Assembly: GCA_035528415.1 (NCBI GenBank)
Contig: DATKYQ010000025.1
Location: forward strand, 79,922 to 143,921
Length of the DNA: 64,000 bases
From: DATKYQ01 sp035528415
GTDB taxonomy: Bacteria; Myxococcota; B64-G9
Reading direction: 5' to 3'
Positions 40,346-48,116 of the stretch are shown here, in pieces. Made by a program: the position numbers and the translations under genes. The notes beneath the pieces were generated by a model. It was not told the DNA's origin, made no database searches, and saw only the letters and a list, made by a program, of their open reading frames with translations. Positions within the stretch are counted from its first letter, which is position 1, and the number at the start of each line of letters is the position of its first letter.

Positions 40346-43105
40346 ATGAAACCCAGGCTGTGCGGCAAGCGCTTTTTCGGCGCTTGTCTGTTGCTGGCCG
40401 TATGCTTGCCTCTTTCGGCCGCCGCCGATCCGGTGGAGCTGCTCGAAGAGGACAGCCAGGCTTTTTTGCAGGACAACGGCGGCATGGACGTAATCTACTC
40501 GTTGACCTTCAGAGACAACGAGGGCCGCACGGCGATCCGCAAGATAGGCCCATTCTATGAGCCGGTGCACTTCACTCGTGGTCTGATCAAGTCGGGTGGA
40601 CAAACCGCCCGTGCTACCATCAAAGACGCCGGCGGTGGTTTCTACCGCATCGATTTCGTGTCCTTCAGCACGCGGGCCGGGGGAAGCTACACCCTCGAAC
40701 TGCACTACCGTTCCGATCATCGCTTCGCCGACCCCACCGCCCGGGCCGGCAAGCAGCTCGTGGCCGCCTGGTTCAACCCGGTGCGCTGGTTCTTGCCGAT
40801 CAAGAAATCCGTCATCAAGCTGGTGCTGCCTTTGAAACTGCCCGCCAGGGTCAAGCGCCACGAGGATATCACTCCAGCGATGGTTGACGGATGGGGAGTG
40901 CTGAGTGACACGCAAAACATGGCGCAGCAGGACAAGACAGCCTTCGTCTACACCGACTACCGCGGCAGCCGCCGCCTGACCATGTACGCCGAGAAGAACA
41001 ACCTTCCACCCCAGGGTTATCATCTCGTCAAACTGTATTTTCCGGCCCAGGCCATGCCGCAAGTGGCTGCCGGTAAGAATGTCGAGGCATCCGGTGACAG
41101 CGCCGGCGGCCGCTTTATTGCCGAGGGAAAAGCCGAATTGGTGGGTGAGCATTACGAGATCGTCTGCCAACCGCGCTCGATCATTGTTCGTTCGCGGCTG
41201 CGCTTTTCAGAATCGGGACGGCGCAACTTCTTACCGCTGCAGAACCCGACTACCGGCTTGTACTCTGCCGTGAATGCCTGCTCCGTACTCATGGGCGGGG
41301 AGGCGGCCGGATGCGAGACGCGGGACGAGATCCTGCTTTTCGACCGCTTCAGCACAAAGGGTCAGATCATCGAGCTCACCCAGGAGAACAGGCTGACCTT
41401 TCCCTACGGCTCGCAGGTCGAGACGTTTTCCGGCAGGGCCTATGTGCGATTCACGTTTGGCGGTCCATCCGCGGCAATCGCCCCGCGGGAGAAACTCGCA
41501 AGCTCGGATGTCGTGCTCTACACCGGCCAGCCGATCCCGGGGGCGAAATACGACAGTGTCGTCGATCTGCAGACGAAAGTGCCCTTGGTTTTCGATGATC
41601 CGCCGCGCGCCAAGATCGAGCTGCGCACGAGCAAGGATCGCGATTACGTAACACGCTGGTACGCGCTGGGCGATGACTATCCCGGCTGGGATCCCGCCAA
41701 GGATCCCGAACTTGTCGTCCACTATCGCAGGCAAGGTGAGCTTGACAAGCCGCTGAGTTTTATCGCCTATCTGCCCGCGGATCCTTTCGAGATCGACAAG
41801 CCCGTGACGACCGAGCTGTGGTTGATCACCTGGCACTTGTTCAGCGGTGAGCTGACCGCTCGCGAGAAGAGACAGGCCAAGACTTTCGGCGGCGAGTTGC
41901 TCAAATTGTCGATCTACGCCTTCTTGCTGAACGGCATCGGGCTGCTGGGCTGGCTGATCGCCGTGGGATGGCTGCTGTGGATCATCGACAAGATCGCCGG
42001 CACCCGGCTGATCAAGGATATGCTGCTGCCGGCGGGCAAGTTCAAGTGGCTGCACCCGACCAAGGGAACCCTGTTCGGCTGGACGGCGCTGCTTGTGCCG
42101 TTTCGTCTCTTGTGGCTGCTTCTGTCCGGACTGTTCGCGGTGCTGGTCTGGCTGCTCAGGCTGCATCCGCTGATCGACACCTGGCTCGAGAAAAAGGGTC
42201 CCGCCTACGTCGCGCCCGAGATCACCGTGGCCACCTTTCAGAAAGAAGGCTACGTTCCCGAACTCCCGCCTTCAGAAGCAGCGCTGGTGATCGACCGACC
42301 CATCAAGGCCATCAACCTGCTGGTGCTCGGTTTGCACCAAAAGATGGCGGTTCAGATCCTCAGCCGCAATCCGCTGCAGCTTCGGGTGCTCGACGCCAGC
42401 CAGGCATCCACACCTGCCGAAAGCGCTTTACTCAGGAACCTCACCAAGGAAGGAACGCTGCCCCGGCAGGGTGTGCGCGATGTTATCGATGTTCTGAACA
42501 AAGCGGTCCAGGAAAAGATGTGGCGCGCCGATCAGGACGCCACCTGGCAACATATCCGGCAACGGAGCGACTCGGAGTGGAATGCTCTGCGCCGCATGGG
42601 AGAAAGCAGCCGGGCGGTCTACTTCAACAGCCACTACCAGGATCTTTACCTCAACGACCTGTTCTTCCAGAATCTCTCGGGCACGTTCCGGCCAATCGGC
42701 TCCGAGACAGCGCTTGACTCTCCCCTCTCGGCACTGGGCGCCTCACGCGAATTTGTAACCCTGAGCGGGGCCGTGGACCGGGTTCAGGATTTCTCGGAAG
42801 GACTGGTAGAAAGCATCGAGAGCGGGGCGCGTGCCACGGTGGACAAGTTGGAGAATCTGTTCAACTTCGACAACAAGTCTCTTGCCACGCAAGCCGAAAC
42901 GCCCGGCGCCTCCGGCGCCGCCGGCTTTGAGCTTTCACCCATCGCCAAGTCAATCGCCGTCGGCTACGACGCCTGCCATTCGGCCTGTCATTCGGCCTGT
43001 CATTCGGCCTGCCACTCTGCATGTCATTCGGCATGTCACTCTGCCTGTGCCTGTCATTCGGCTTGCCACTCGGCCTGTGTCTCTTCGTGTGCGGGGGGGT
43101 TCTGA
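40346..43105 (+). CDS. DUF2207-like membrane protein ending in a CHSA-repeat tail (predicted radical-SAM substrate)
   Basis: 919 residues. Signal peptide (about 1-26); large extracytoplasmic beta-rich domain (about 27-510) as in DUF2207 proteins; two hydrophobic helices (about 518-548 and 573-605); a helical region (about 610-870) including PSEAALVIDRPIKAINLLVL, a DUF2207-like stretch. Then a tail from Cys877 to Phe919: six consecutive CHSA units, a CA break, two more CHSA units, CVSS and CAGGF. That gives Cys at 877, 881, 885, 889, 893, 897, 901, 903, 907, 911 and 915, and eight His. Codons vary between units (TGC/TGT, CAT/CAC, TCG/TCT), so the peptide, not the DNA, is conserved. The radical SAM gene starts 1 base after the stop. 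With two helices the tail would face the same side as the ectodomain. GGAGGGAGG precedes ATG 40346. Confidence 0.85.
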   Translation: MKPRLCGKRFFGACLLLAVCLPLSAAADPVELLEEDSQAFLQDNGGMDVIYSLTFRDNEGRTAIRKIGPFYEPVHFTRGLIKSGGQTARATIKDAGGGFYRIDFVSFSTRAGGSYTLELHYRSDHRFADPTARAGKQLVAAWFNPVRWFLPIKKSVIKLVLPLKLPARVKRHEDITPAMVDGWGVLSDTQNMAQQDKTAFVYTDYRGSRRLTMYAEKNNLPPQGYHLVKLYFPAQAMPQVAAGKNVEASGDSAGGRFIAEGKAELVGEHYEIVCQPRSIIVRSRLRFSESGRRNFLPLQNPTTGLYSAVNACSVLMGGEAAGCETRDEILLFDRFSTKGQIIELTQENRLTFPYGSQVETFSGRAYVRFTFGGPSAAIAPREKLASSDVVLYTGQPIPGAKYDSVVDLQTKVPLVFDDPPRAKIELRTSKDRDYVTRWYALGDDYPGWDPAKDPELVVHYRRQGELDKPLSFIAYLPADPFEIDKPVTTELWLITWHLFSGELTAREKRQAKTFGGELLKLSIYAFLLNGIGLLGWLIAVGWLLWIIDKIAGTRLIKDMLLPAGKFKWLHPTKGTLFGWTALLVPFRLLWLLLSGLFAVLVWLLRLHPLIDTWLEKKGPAYVAPEITVATFQKEGYVPELPPSEAALVIDRPIKAINLLVLGLHQKMAVQILSRNPLQLRVLDASQASTPAESALLRNLTKEGTLPRQGVRDVIDVLNKAVQEKMWRADQDATWQHIRQRSDSEWNALRRMGESSRAVYFNSHYQDLYLNDLFFQNLSGTFRPIGSETALDSPLSALGASREFVTLSGAVDRVQDFSEGLVESIESGARATVDKLENLFNFDNKSLATQAETPGASGAAGFELSPIAKSIAVGYDACHSACHSACHSACHSACHSACHSACACHSACHSACVSSCAGGF
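42974..43092 (+). repeat. 12-base tandem repeat encoding the CHSA tail
   Basis: Ten imperfect units of about 12 bases (TGYCAYTCNGCN), interrupted once by a 6-base TGTGCC. All differences between full units are synonymous. Such repeats can expand or shrink by slippage, so repeat number may differ between strains. Confidence 0.85.
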
Positions 43106-43106
43106 G

Positions 43107-44504
43107 ATGGACTCAGGCGCTTCTCACAGGCGTATAGACGATTTCATCAGGCGCTCGCGCGAGGCCGTGTTCATCCGCCGGGCGGACAACCTGCTGATGA
43201 TCCGGCCCGACAAGATGATGAAACTCAACGACTCGGCGGCCGTGATTCTGGCTGCGCTATACAATCGCGAGGGAAGAACTGCGGCTGAGGTGCTTGCCGG
43301 TTTGTCTCCGATCCTCGATGTAGTGCCGCAACAACTACTTGCCGATACCGGGAAGTTGATCGACGCCGTGGCTGCGATCCTCAACGAAGACTTCGCTCCG
43401 CGCGAGGCGTTGAGCTTTGGCTCCTTCAAACGTGACATGGTCGCCTACCCGTCGCTGGCCGAGATCGCCCTGACCTACGCCTGCCAGAACCGCTGTCTGT
43501 TCTGCTATGCGTCCAGCCCCCACCGCGCGGGCGAACATCGATTGATGAGCACGGACGAGGTAAAGCGGGTGATGGACAAGATCTTCCATCAGGCGCACGT
43601 TCCCTCGCTGAGTTTTACCGGCGGTGAAGCAACTCTGCGGCCAAACCTTCCGGAGCTGATCGCCTACGGCAAGCAGGTGGGTTTCAGAATAAACCTTATT
43701 ACAAACGGCATTCGACTTGCCGACGCCGACTACACCGCAAGCCTGGTGGAAGCGGGGCTGGACTCGGCCCAGGTATCGCTGGAAGCGTCGGACGCTTCCG
43801 TACACGACACCGTCGTCGGCAGGAAAGGGGCACATCGCAAGACGCTTGCGGGAGTCGACAACCTGAGGCGCCTCGGCATTCACGTCCACACCAACACCAC
43901 CCTGTGCGCCTTGAACATCAATCGGGCCGAAGAGACGATCCACTTTCTGGCCGGGAGCCTGGGGCAGAAAACCATGTCTATGAACATGGTCATCCGCACC
44001 GGCAGTGCACTGGAAGATCATGGTGTTGGCGTGACATACACCCAGGTCGCCGAGATACTGCCCGGATTGATCGAATGCGCTCAACGGGCAGGCATCAAGC
44101 TGGTGTGGTACTCTCCAATTCCATATTGCATCTTCAACCCGGTCTTGCATGGTATGGGCGCCAAGGCATGCGCCTGCGTGGACGGCATCCTATCGGTCGA
44201 CCCGTCGGGCCAGGTACTGCCTTGCTCTTCGTTTCAGGAGGGAATCGGCTCGCTGATCGATCTTCCCTTCGAAAAGATCTACACTAGCCGTGCCGCCCGC
44301 TACTGGCGCGAGAAGAGATTCATTCCGCCGGTTTGCCGCAAATGCCCCGAACGTGACATCTGCGGTGGGGCCTGTCCGCTCTACTGGGACGCAGCCGGCG
44401 ACTTCACCGAAATCCCCCGGCCTTACTCGGACGACGTGCGAGCGCGGCGGCGCTGGCAGAATAAACGCGCGGCGGGGGGGAGCTTCGGCGTCAGACCAGG
44501 CTGA
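43107..44504 (+). CDS. Radical SAM/SPASM peptide-modifying enzyme with PqqD-like recognition domain
   Basis: 465 residues. Residues about 18-95 (VFIRRADNLLMIRPD, MKLNDSAAVILAAL, LIDAVAAIL) have the PqqD-like RiPP recognition pattern. The radical SAM motif is CQNRCLFC with Cys126, 130 and 133; FTGGEATLRPNL and VSLEASDASVHD are typical barrel strands. The C-terminal SPASM domain has Cys357-X10-G-X4-Cys373 and Cys410-X2-Cys413-X5-Cys419-X3-Cys423 for auxiliary Fe-S clusters; the usual last Cys is absent, and Cys355 may replace it. Enzymes of this build (AlbA, QhpD, HxsB/C-type) install thioether or related links on ribosomal peptides. The Cys/His/Ser tail encoded one base upstream is the obvious substrate. 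ATG 43107 is chosen; the frame is open further up inside the previous gene, but that part is not domain-like. Confidence 0.9.
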   Translation: MDSGASHRRIDDFIRRSREAVFIRRADNLLMIRPDKMMKLNDSAAVILAALYNREGRTAAEVLAGLSPILDVVPQQLLADTGKLIDAVAAILNEDFAPREALSFGSFKRDMVAYPSLAEIALTYACQNRCLFCYASSPHRAGEHRLMSTDEVKRVMDKIFHQAHVPSLSFTGGEATLRPNLPELIAYGKQVGFRINLITNGIRLADADYTASLVEAGLDSAQVSLEASDASVHDTVVGRKGAHRKTLAGVDNLRRLGIHVHTNTTLCALNINRAEETIHFLAGSLGQKTMSMNMVIRTGSALEDHGVGVTYTQVAEILPGLIECAQRAGIKLVWYSPIPYCIFNPVLHGMGAKACACVDGILSVDPSGQVLPCSSFQEGIGSLIDLPFEKIYTSRAARYWREKRFIPPVCRKCPERDICGGACPLYWDAAGDFTEIPRPYSDDVRARRRWQNKRAAGGSFGVRPG

Positions 44505-44521
44505 AAGCTGGAGAAACGATC

Positions 44522-45766
44522 ATGGCAAGACTAAAGGATTTTTCGAGCTACATCGACGAGCGCAGCGCATTGCTTAAAAAAGTTGAACGTGATCTTGTCG
44601 GGTTGCAGGAAAAGTACGAGACTTTTTTTTCGGAGGTCACCAAGGTTCGCGATAGCGAGTTCGAACAACTTCAGTCGCACATTCTGTCCCATCCGAACGA
44701 ACTCTCTCCCGATCTGACCAAGGCGCTCGCCGAGGCCAGGTCTAATGCCGAGAGGGACCTTGACACCGAGATCGAGTCACTCGGGAAGGAACGGGACAAG
44801 ATAGCCCGTCAGGCCGAGGAAAAGCGCAAGGCCGCGTTGCACGAAGAGAAGAAAGTTCACAAGAAGAATATCCGTCTCGATCGCGAAGAGGAAAAACTAA
44901 AGACTCGAAACGAAAACTTCTTGGCCCAGATCGCCGAGTTCAACGGGCGTATCCGCGAGTTGGGCCACGGTTTCGGTTTCTTTACGAACCTCTTCAGAAT
45001 GCGCAAGCTGCAGAAGATCCGCAAGCGCCTCGGTCGTGAGCAGTCCGATGTCGCCGCGCAAATCGACAGGCTGCGCCAAAAATGGAAAGAATTCGATGGT
45101 GAACACACGGCCAGGGACGAAAAGAGCAAGGCCGATTGGGTCGAGTTGCGCACCGAGGCGGCCGCCTGGCAAACCAAGATAAAACATATCGAGGCAAGCA
45201 GGCAGCAAATCATCCAGCGCAGCACCTTGGAGGCGGTACTCTTCACTCGCAAGCCCAACCTGCCCAAGCCCGGACCCAATGATCCTGCCTGCCCGCGCTG
45301 CAAGCAACCCAATCCGCCCGGTTGTCATTTCTGCCATATCTGCGCCGCGAGGCTTACAGCAGACCGTCCCGATTTTTCAGGATCGATAGAGGAGATCGCC
45401 GAGATCAACTTGCACCATACACGCTTCGGTGAAGGCATGCGCGCCTGCCAGGAAATCATCGGCCTGGTGCGCGGCTTGATTTCGGGACTGGCGGCCTTCA
45501 GAAGCAGCGTCGTCGACATGATCGACTCGGAGAACAAGTACCCCTTGCCAAAACTGCAAATCAACGTTCCGCAAAAAAGCTTGGCCTACGGAAGCAACTT
45601 CGATGCCCTGGCCTCCGCCGTATCCGTGGATCACTCGCTGCACCCAAAGGAGTTTGCCGAGCGGATCCGCGCCCGGATCACCGAGGTATACACGGAGGGA
45701 GAGATCAAGAAATACTTCGAAACCATGGGACAAGAGTTGAGCCGTCAGGCGAACTCGCAATGGTGA
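44522..45766 (+). CDS. Coiled-coil protein with zinc ribbon, CHSA cluster
   Basis: 414 residues without signal peptide. Residues about 10-245 are almost continuous coiled coil (EIESLGKERDKIARQAEEKRKA and similar). A compact Cys cluster follows with Cys257, 260, 268, 271 and 274 (CPRCKQ, CHFCHIC), most likely a zinc ribbon. The C-terminal 140 residues are mixed helical (IEEIAEINLHHTRFGEGM, KSLAYGSNFDALASAVSVDH). Not a family I can name. ATG 44522 lies 17 bases after the radical SAM stop, and GGAGAAACG precedes it. It could be a structural partner or delivery factor for the modified protein (inference). Confidence 0.65.
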   Translation: MARLKDFSSYIDERSALLKKVERDLVGLQEKYETFFSEVTKVRDSEFEQLQSHILSHPNELSPDLTKALAEARSNAERDLDTEIESLGKERDKIARQAEEKRKAALHEEKKVHKKNIRLDREEEKLKTRNENFLAQIAEFNGRIRELGHGFGFFTNLFRMRKLQKIRKRLGREQSDVAAQIDRLRQKWKEFDGEHTARDEKSKADWVELRTEAAAWQTKIKHIEASRQQIIQRSTLEAVLFTRKPNLPKPGPNDPACPRCKQPNPPGCHFCHICAARLTADRPDFSGSIEEIAEINLHHTRFGEGMRACQEIIGLVRGLISGLAAFRSSVVDMIDSENKYPLPKLQINVPQKSLAYGSNFDALASAVSVDHSLHPKEFAERIRARITEVYTEGEIKKYFETMGQELSRQANSQW

Positions 45767-45770
45767 GATC

Positions 45771-46301
45771 ATGAAGCGCGCCGGTGCCATATTCCTGGTT
45801 GTCTTCGGCGTGCTGCTGGTCTTGTTCGGGCTGCTTTTCATCATGGGTTCAGCCGGGCGGGTCTACCGTTTCGTAATTGCCGCGGTTTCGCTGGCGCTGG
45901 GCGGCGTGTTGGCCGGCATGGGCATCCGTTTCTTCAAGCAGGCGGACATGGTGTTGCCGGAGCAGCTTCGAGCCGAGATCATGCAGCTGGCAAAAGAGCG
46001 CAACGGTGAGGTGTCCGAGGCCGACATCCGCGCAGCCCTGGGCCGCCGTTTTCCACATGCCGACAAGGTGCTCGGCGAGATGCGGGTGATGAACCTGTGC
46101 CGCTTGCAAAAACGCGAAGGAGAGATCTACTACGTCTTTCCCGACATCATGCCACGCCTGACCATCCGCCGCTGCCAGTACTGCGGCGCCGAGCTGCCTC
46201 TCGATCAACAACTGGATTCGTGCCCCAACTGCGGCGGCTCGATAAAGACGGACGTGGAGCAGCTCTCTTTAAGCAAGGAAGAGTTCTACAACATGGACTA
46301 G
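45771..46301 (+). CDS. Small membrane protein with C-terminal zinc ribbon, CHSA cluster
   Basis: 176 residues. Two N-terminal membrane helices (about 6-28 and 32-54: IFLVVFGVLLVLFGLLFIMG and FVIAAVSLALGGVLAGMGI). A cytoplasmic stretch then resembles a winged helix (EIMQLAKERNGEVSEADIRAAL), and a zinc ribbon follows with Cys135, 138, 152 and 155 (CQYCG, CPNCGG). It begins 4 bases after the previous stop and is the last gene before a change of promoter at 46341. Together with the coiled-coil zinc protein it suggests an assembly at the inner membrane. Function unknown. Confidence 0.65.
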   Translation: MKRAGAIFLVVFGVLLVLFGLLFIMGSAGRVYRFVIAAVSLALGGVLAGMGIRFFKQADMVLPEQLRAEIMQLAKERNGEVSEADIRAALGRRFPHADKVLGEMRVMNLCRLQKREGEIYYVFPDIMPRLTIRRCQYCGAELPLDQQLDSCPNCGGSIKTDVEQLSLSKEEFYNMD

Positions 46302-46340
46302 TAGGCGGGGAATAAAGTTTCACTTGCACCCCTGAAAACC

Positions 46341-46361
46341 ATTGTGCTATTTTCGCACAAT
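46341..46361 (+). promoter_or_regulatory. Operator overlapping -10 box and start codon of the XRE-ImmA/IrrE gene
   Basis: ATTGTGC (46341-46347), 7-base centre TATTTTC, GCACAAT (46355-46361): a perfect 7-bp inverted repeat. Its centre holds a -10-like TATTTT ending 6 bases before ATG 46360, with a weak TTGCAC 18 bases upstream. A bound regulator would block RNA polymerase and ribosome alike, fitting autoregulation by the encoded XRE protein on a leaderless mRNA. Confidence 0.6.
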
Positions 46362-47496
46362 GCCAAGAAATAGAAACGAATGGAAGGAGCTGGGGGAGCG
46401 AGTGGCGCGCGCCAGGAACGCCTCCCACCTCAACCAGCAGGAGCTTGCCAGCAAGATCGGGATTGATCGCACGGCCTTGACCAAGGTCGAGTCCGGTAAG
46501 CGCGGGCTTGATGCGCTCGAGCTGGCTCGGCTGGCGGAGATCCTGAGGCGTCCTATCGACTGGTTCGTTGTGCGGCCGTCCAAGGCCGCGGCGGGCCGCC
46601 GCGACGCCCGCCGGAGGGAGGTCATGGACGACTCACCAGCGGACATCGCCCTGGAAGACCTGGCCCGGGATGTCGGGCTATTACAGGAACTAGGTGTCCT
46701 GGCGGTGGACAAGCCGTTCTACCCGAGGAAAAAGGCGAAAACGGCCAAGGACGCCGAGGCGGTCGCAGAGGCCTTTCGCAAGCACGTCGACATCGCCCCT
46801 GGGCCGGTGTGGGATCTCCAGCGGGTTGCGGAGCGCGTCGGGCTGTACGCTTTCTCCGTCGACCTTGGGGACGACACCCTGGATGGTTCCTATCTGGCCG
46901 CAGGGCAGCGAGACGGTGTCGCACTGATAAACGGCAGGACGCCGACCGGCCGGAGACGATTCACCATGGCTCACGAGTTGGGACACCATGTGTTCCAGGA
47001 TCCATACTCCGCGGAGTGGGTAGTCGACCTCTCGGCCCGTTCCCGCGAGAAGCTGATCAACGCCTTCGCCATACACCTCTTGCTGCCCGGCAGGGCGGCC
47101 AGTGAGCGATGGAAGCAGTTGGAGGGCAACGAGAATCCCCGCAGCGCCGCGATCATCTTGGCAGTTGAGTTCGGCCTCAGCTGGACGGCAGTCTGTTCCC
47201 AGCTTAGCAGGCTGGGCCTGTTCGCCCAGCGGTTGCTCAGGCAACTGGAACTCGATCCGCCGCGTCGCCACGACTACCTGGAACTCGGCGTTTCGGTACG
47301 CGAGGACCTTGTTCCACCCTCCGTACCGCCGAGGTTTGCGCAGGCTGTGATCAAGGCCTACAAGAGCTACAAGATCACCAAAGCACGAGCCGTGGAGATG
47401 TTGCATGACACCGTCGAGGAGGACGACCTGCCCGCACAGGGCATTCCCCGGCTGGAAGCCCTCCGGGCGGAGATCGATCCCGGCCCCGCCCGATGA
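46360..47496 (+). CDS. XRE-type regulator fused to an ImmA/IrrE metallopeptidase domain
   Basis: 378 residues. An N-terminal helix-turn-helix (about 10-65, NQQELASKIGIDRTALTKVESGKRG, shown in parts: NQQELASKIG, TALTKVESG) is followed by an ImmA/IrrE peptidase domain with zinc motif HELGHH (His205, Glu206, His209) in FTMAHELGHH and a helical C-terminus. Such proteins cleave phage or TA repressors or act as regulators in mobile-element control and stress. The start is ATG 46360, which lies inside the operator at 46341-46361. The stop overlaps the PIN gene (ATGA), the layout of a two-gene defence or toxin-antitoxin-like module. Confidence 0.88.
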   Translation: MPRNRNEWKELGERVARARNASHLNQQELASKIGIDRTALTKVESGKRGLDALELARLAEILRRPIDWFVVRPSKAAAGRRDARRREVMDDSPADIALEDLARDVGLLQELGVLAVDKPFYPRKKAKTAKDAEAVAEAFRKHVDIAPGPVWDLQRVAERVGLYAFSVDLGDDTLDGSYLAAGQRDGVALINGRTPTGRRRFTMAHELGHHVFQDPYSAEWVVDLSARSREKLINAFAIHLLLPGRAASERWKQLEGNENPRSAAIILAVEFGLSWTAVCSQLSRLGLFAQRLLRQLELDPPRRHDYLELGVSVREDLVPPSVPPRFAQAVIKAYKSYKITKARAVEMLHDTVEEDDLPAQGIPRLEALRAEIDPGPAR

Positions 47497-48035
47497 CCTT
47501 GGTGTTCGACACATCTGTTCTGAGCTGCTTCGCCAGGGCGGACAGGCTCGAGGTGCTCGACAAGCTAACCGCGAGCAGTGTGCGTCGGGTTACGACCCGG
47601 GCAATAATCGATGAGATCGAGCGCGGAATTCCTGCTAATCCGGCATTGATTTCGGTTGGTGAGCAGCGTTGGCTGGAGAAGGTGCCGGTGGATAGCCCTG
47701 AAGAACTCGGGTACTTCGCCGAGTTTGCAAGGAGGTTGGTGGACCGCAAGGGCCGAAACGTCGGCGAGGCATCGGCGCTGGCCTGGATCAAGGTACACGG
47801 AGGGGTTCTCTTTTCCGACGACCAGTACGCAATCGTCATTGCCAAGGAGCAAGGCATCACGCCGCAACGAACGCTCCGACTCTTGGTCAAAAGCGTTTGC
47901 GACGGGCTCCTCCGTCAAGAAGAGGCGGCCACGTTGATAGACGAGTTGATCGCCGGAGGGGCATGGTTCCCTTGCAACGGTAGCGCCGAGTTCCTGTCAT
48001 GGGCAAACCGCGAAGGATTCTTTGACCGAACCTAA
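47493..48035 (+). CDS. PIN-domain putative nuclease paired with the XRE-ImmA/IrrE protein
   Basis: 180 residues. PIN-like acidic residues: Asp in VFDTSVLSCFA, Glu in IIDEIERG, Glu in GEASALAW and Asp-Asp in LFSDDQYAIVIA. This is the four-acid pattern of Mg-dependent RNases. Its size and form match the PIN proteins often found immediately after XRE-ImmA/IrrE genes. It is expected to be the effector (RNA cleavage) held in check by the upstream protein, but it may also be a regulator; no direct evidence exists here. It starts within the stop of the upstream gene. Confidence 0.82.
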   Translation: MTLVFDTSVLSCFARADRLEVLDKLTASSVRRVTTRAIIDEIERGIPANPALISVGEQRWLEKVPVDSPEELGYFAEFARRLVDRKGRNVGEASALAWIKVHGGVLFSDDQYAIVIAKEQGITPQRTLRLLVKSVCDGLLRQEEAATLIDELIAGGAWFPCNGSAEFLSWANREGFFDRT

Positions 48036-48116
48036 ATTCTTCCACCTCAATTTTTCCGCGACACCGGGGGGGAGGGACGAGTAGGCGGGCTAGTGATGGC
48101 TTTCGCCAGGGGTAAA

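Noticed and set aside
42974..43092. 12-base tandem repeat as a possible CRISPR array or plain minisatellite
   Set aside because: Unit is too short and without spacers for CRISPR. It lies in frame at a gene's 3' end, and differences between full units are synonymous, so it is a coding repeat.
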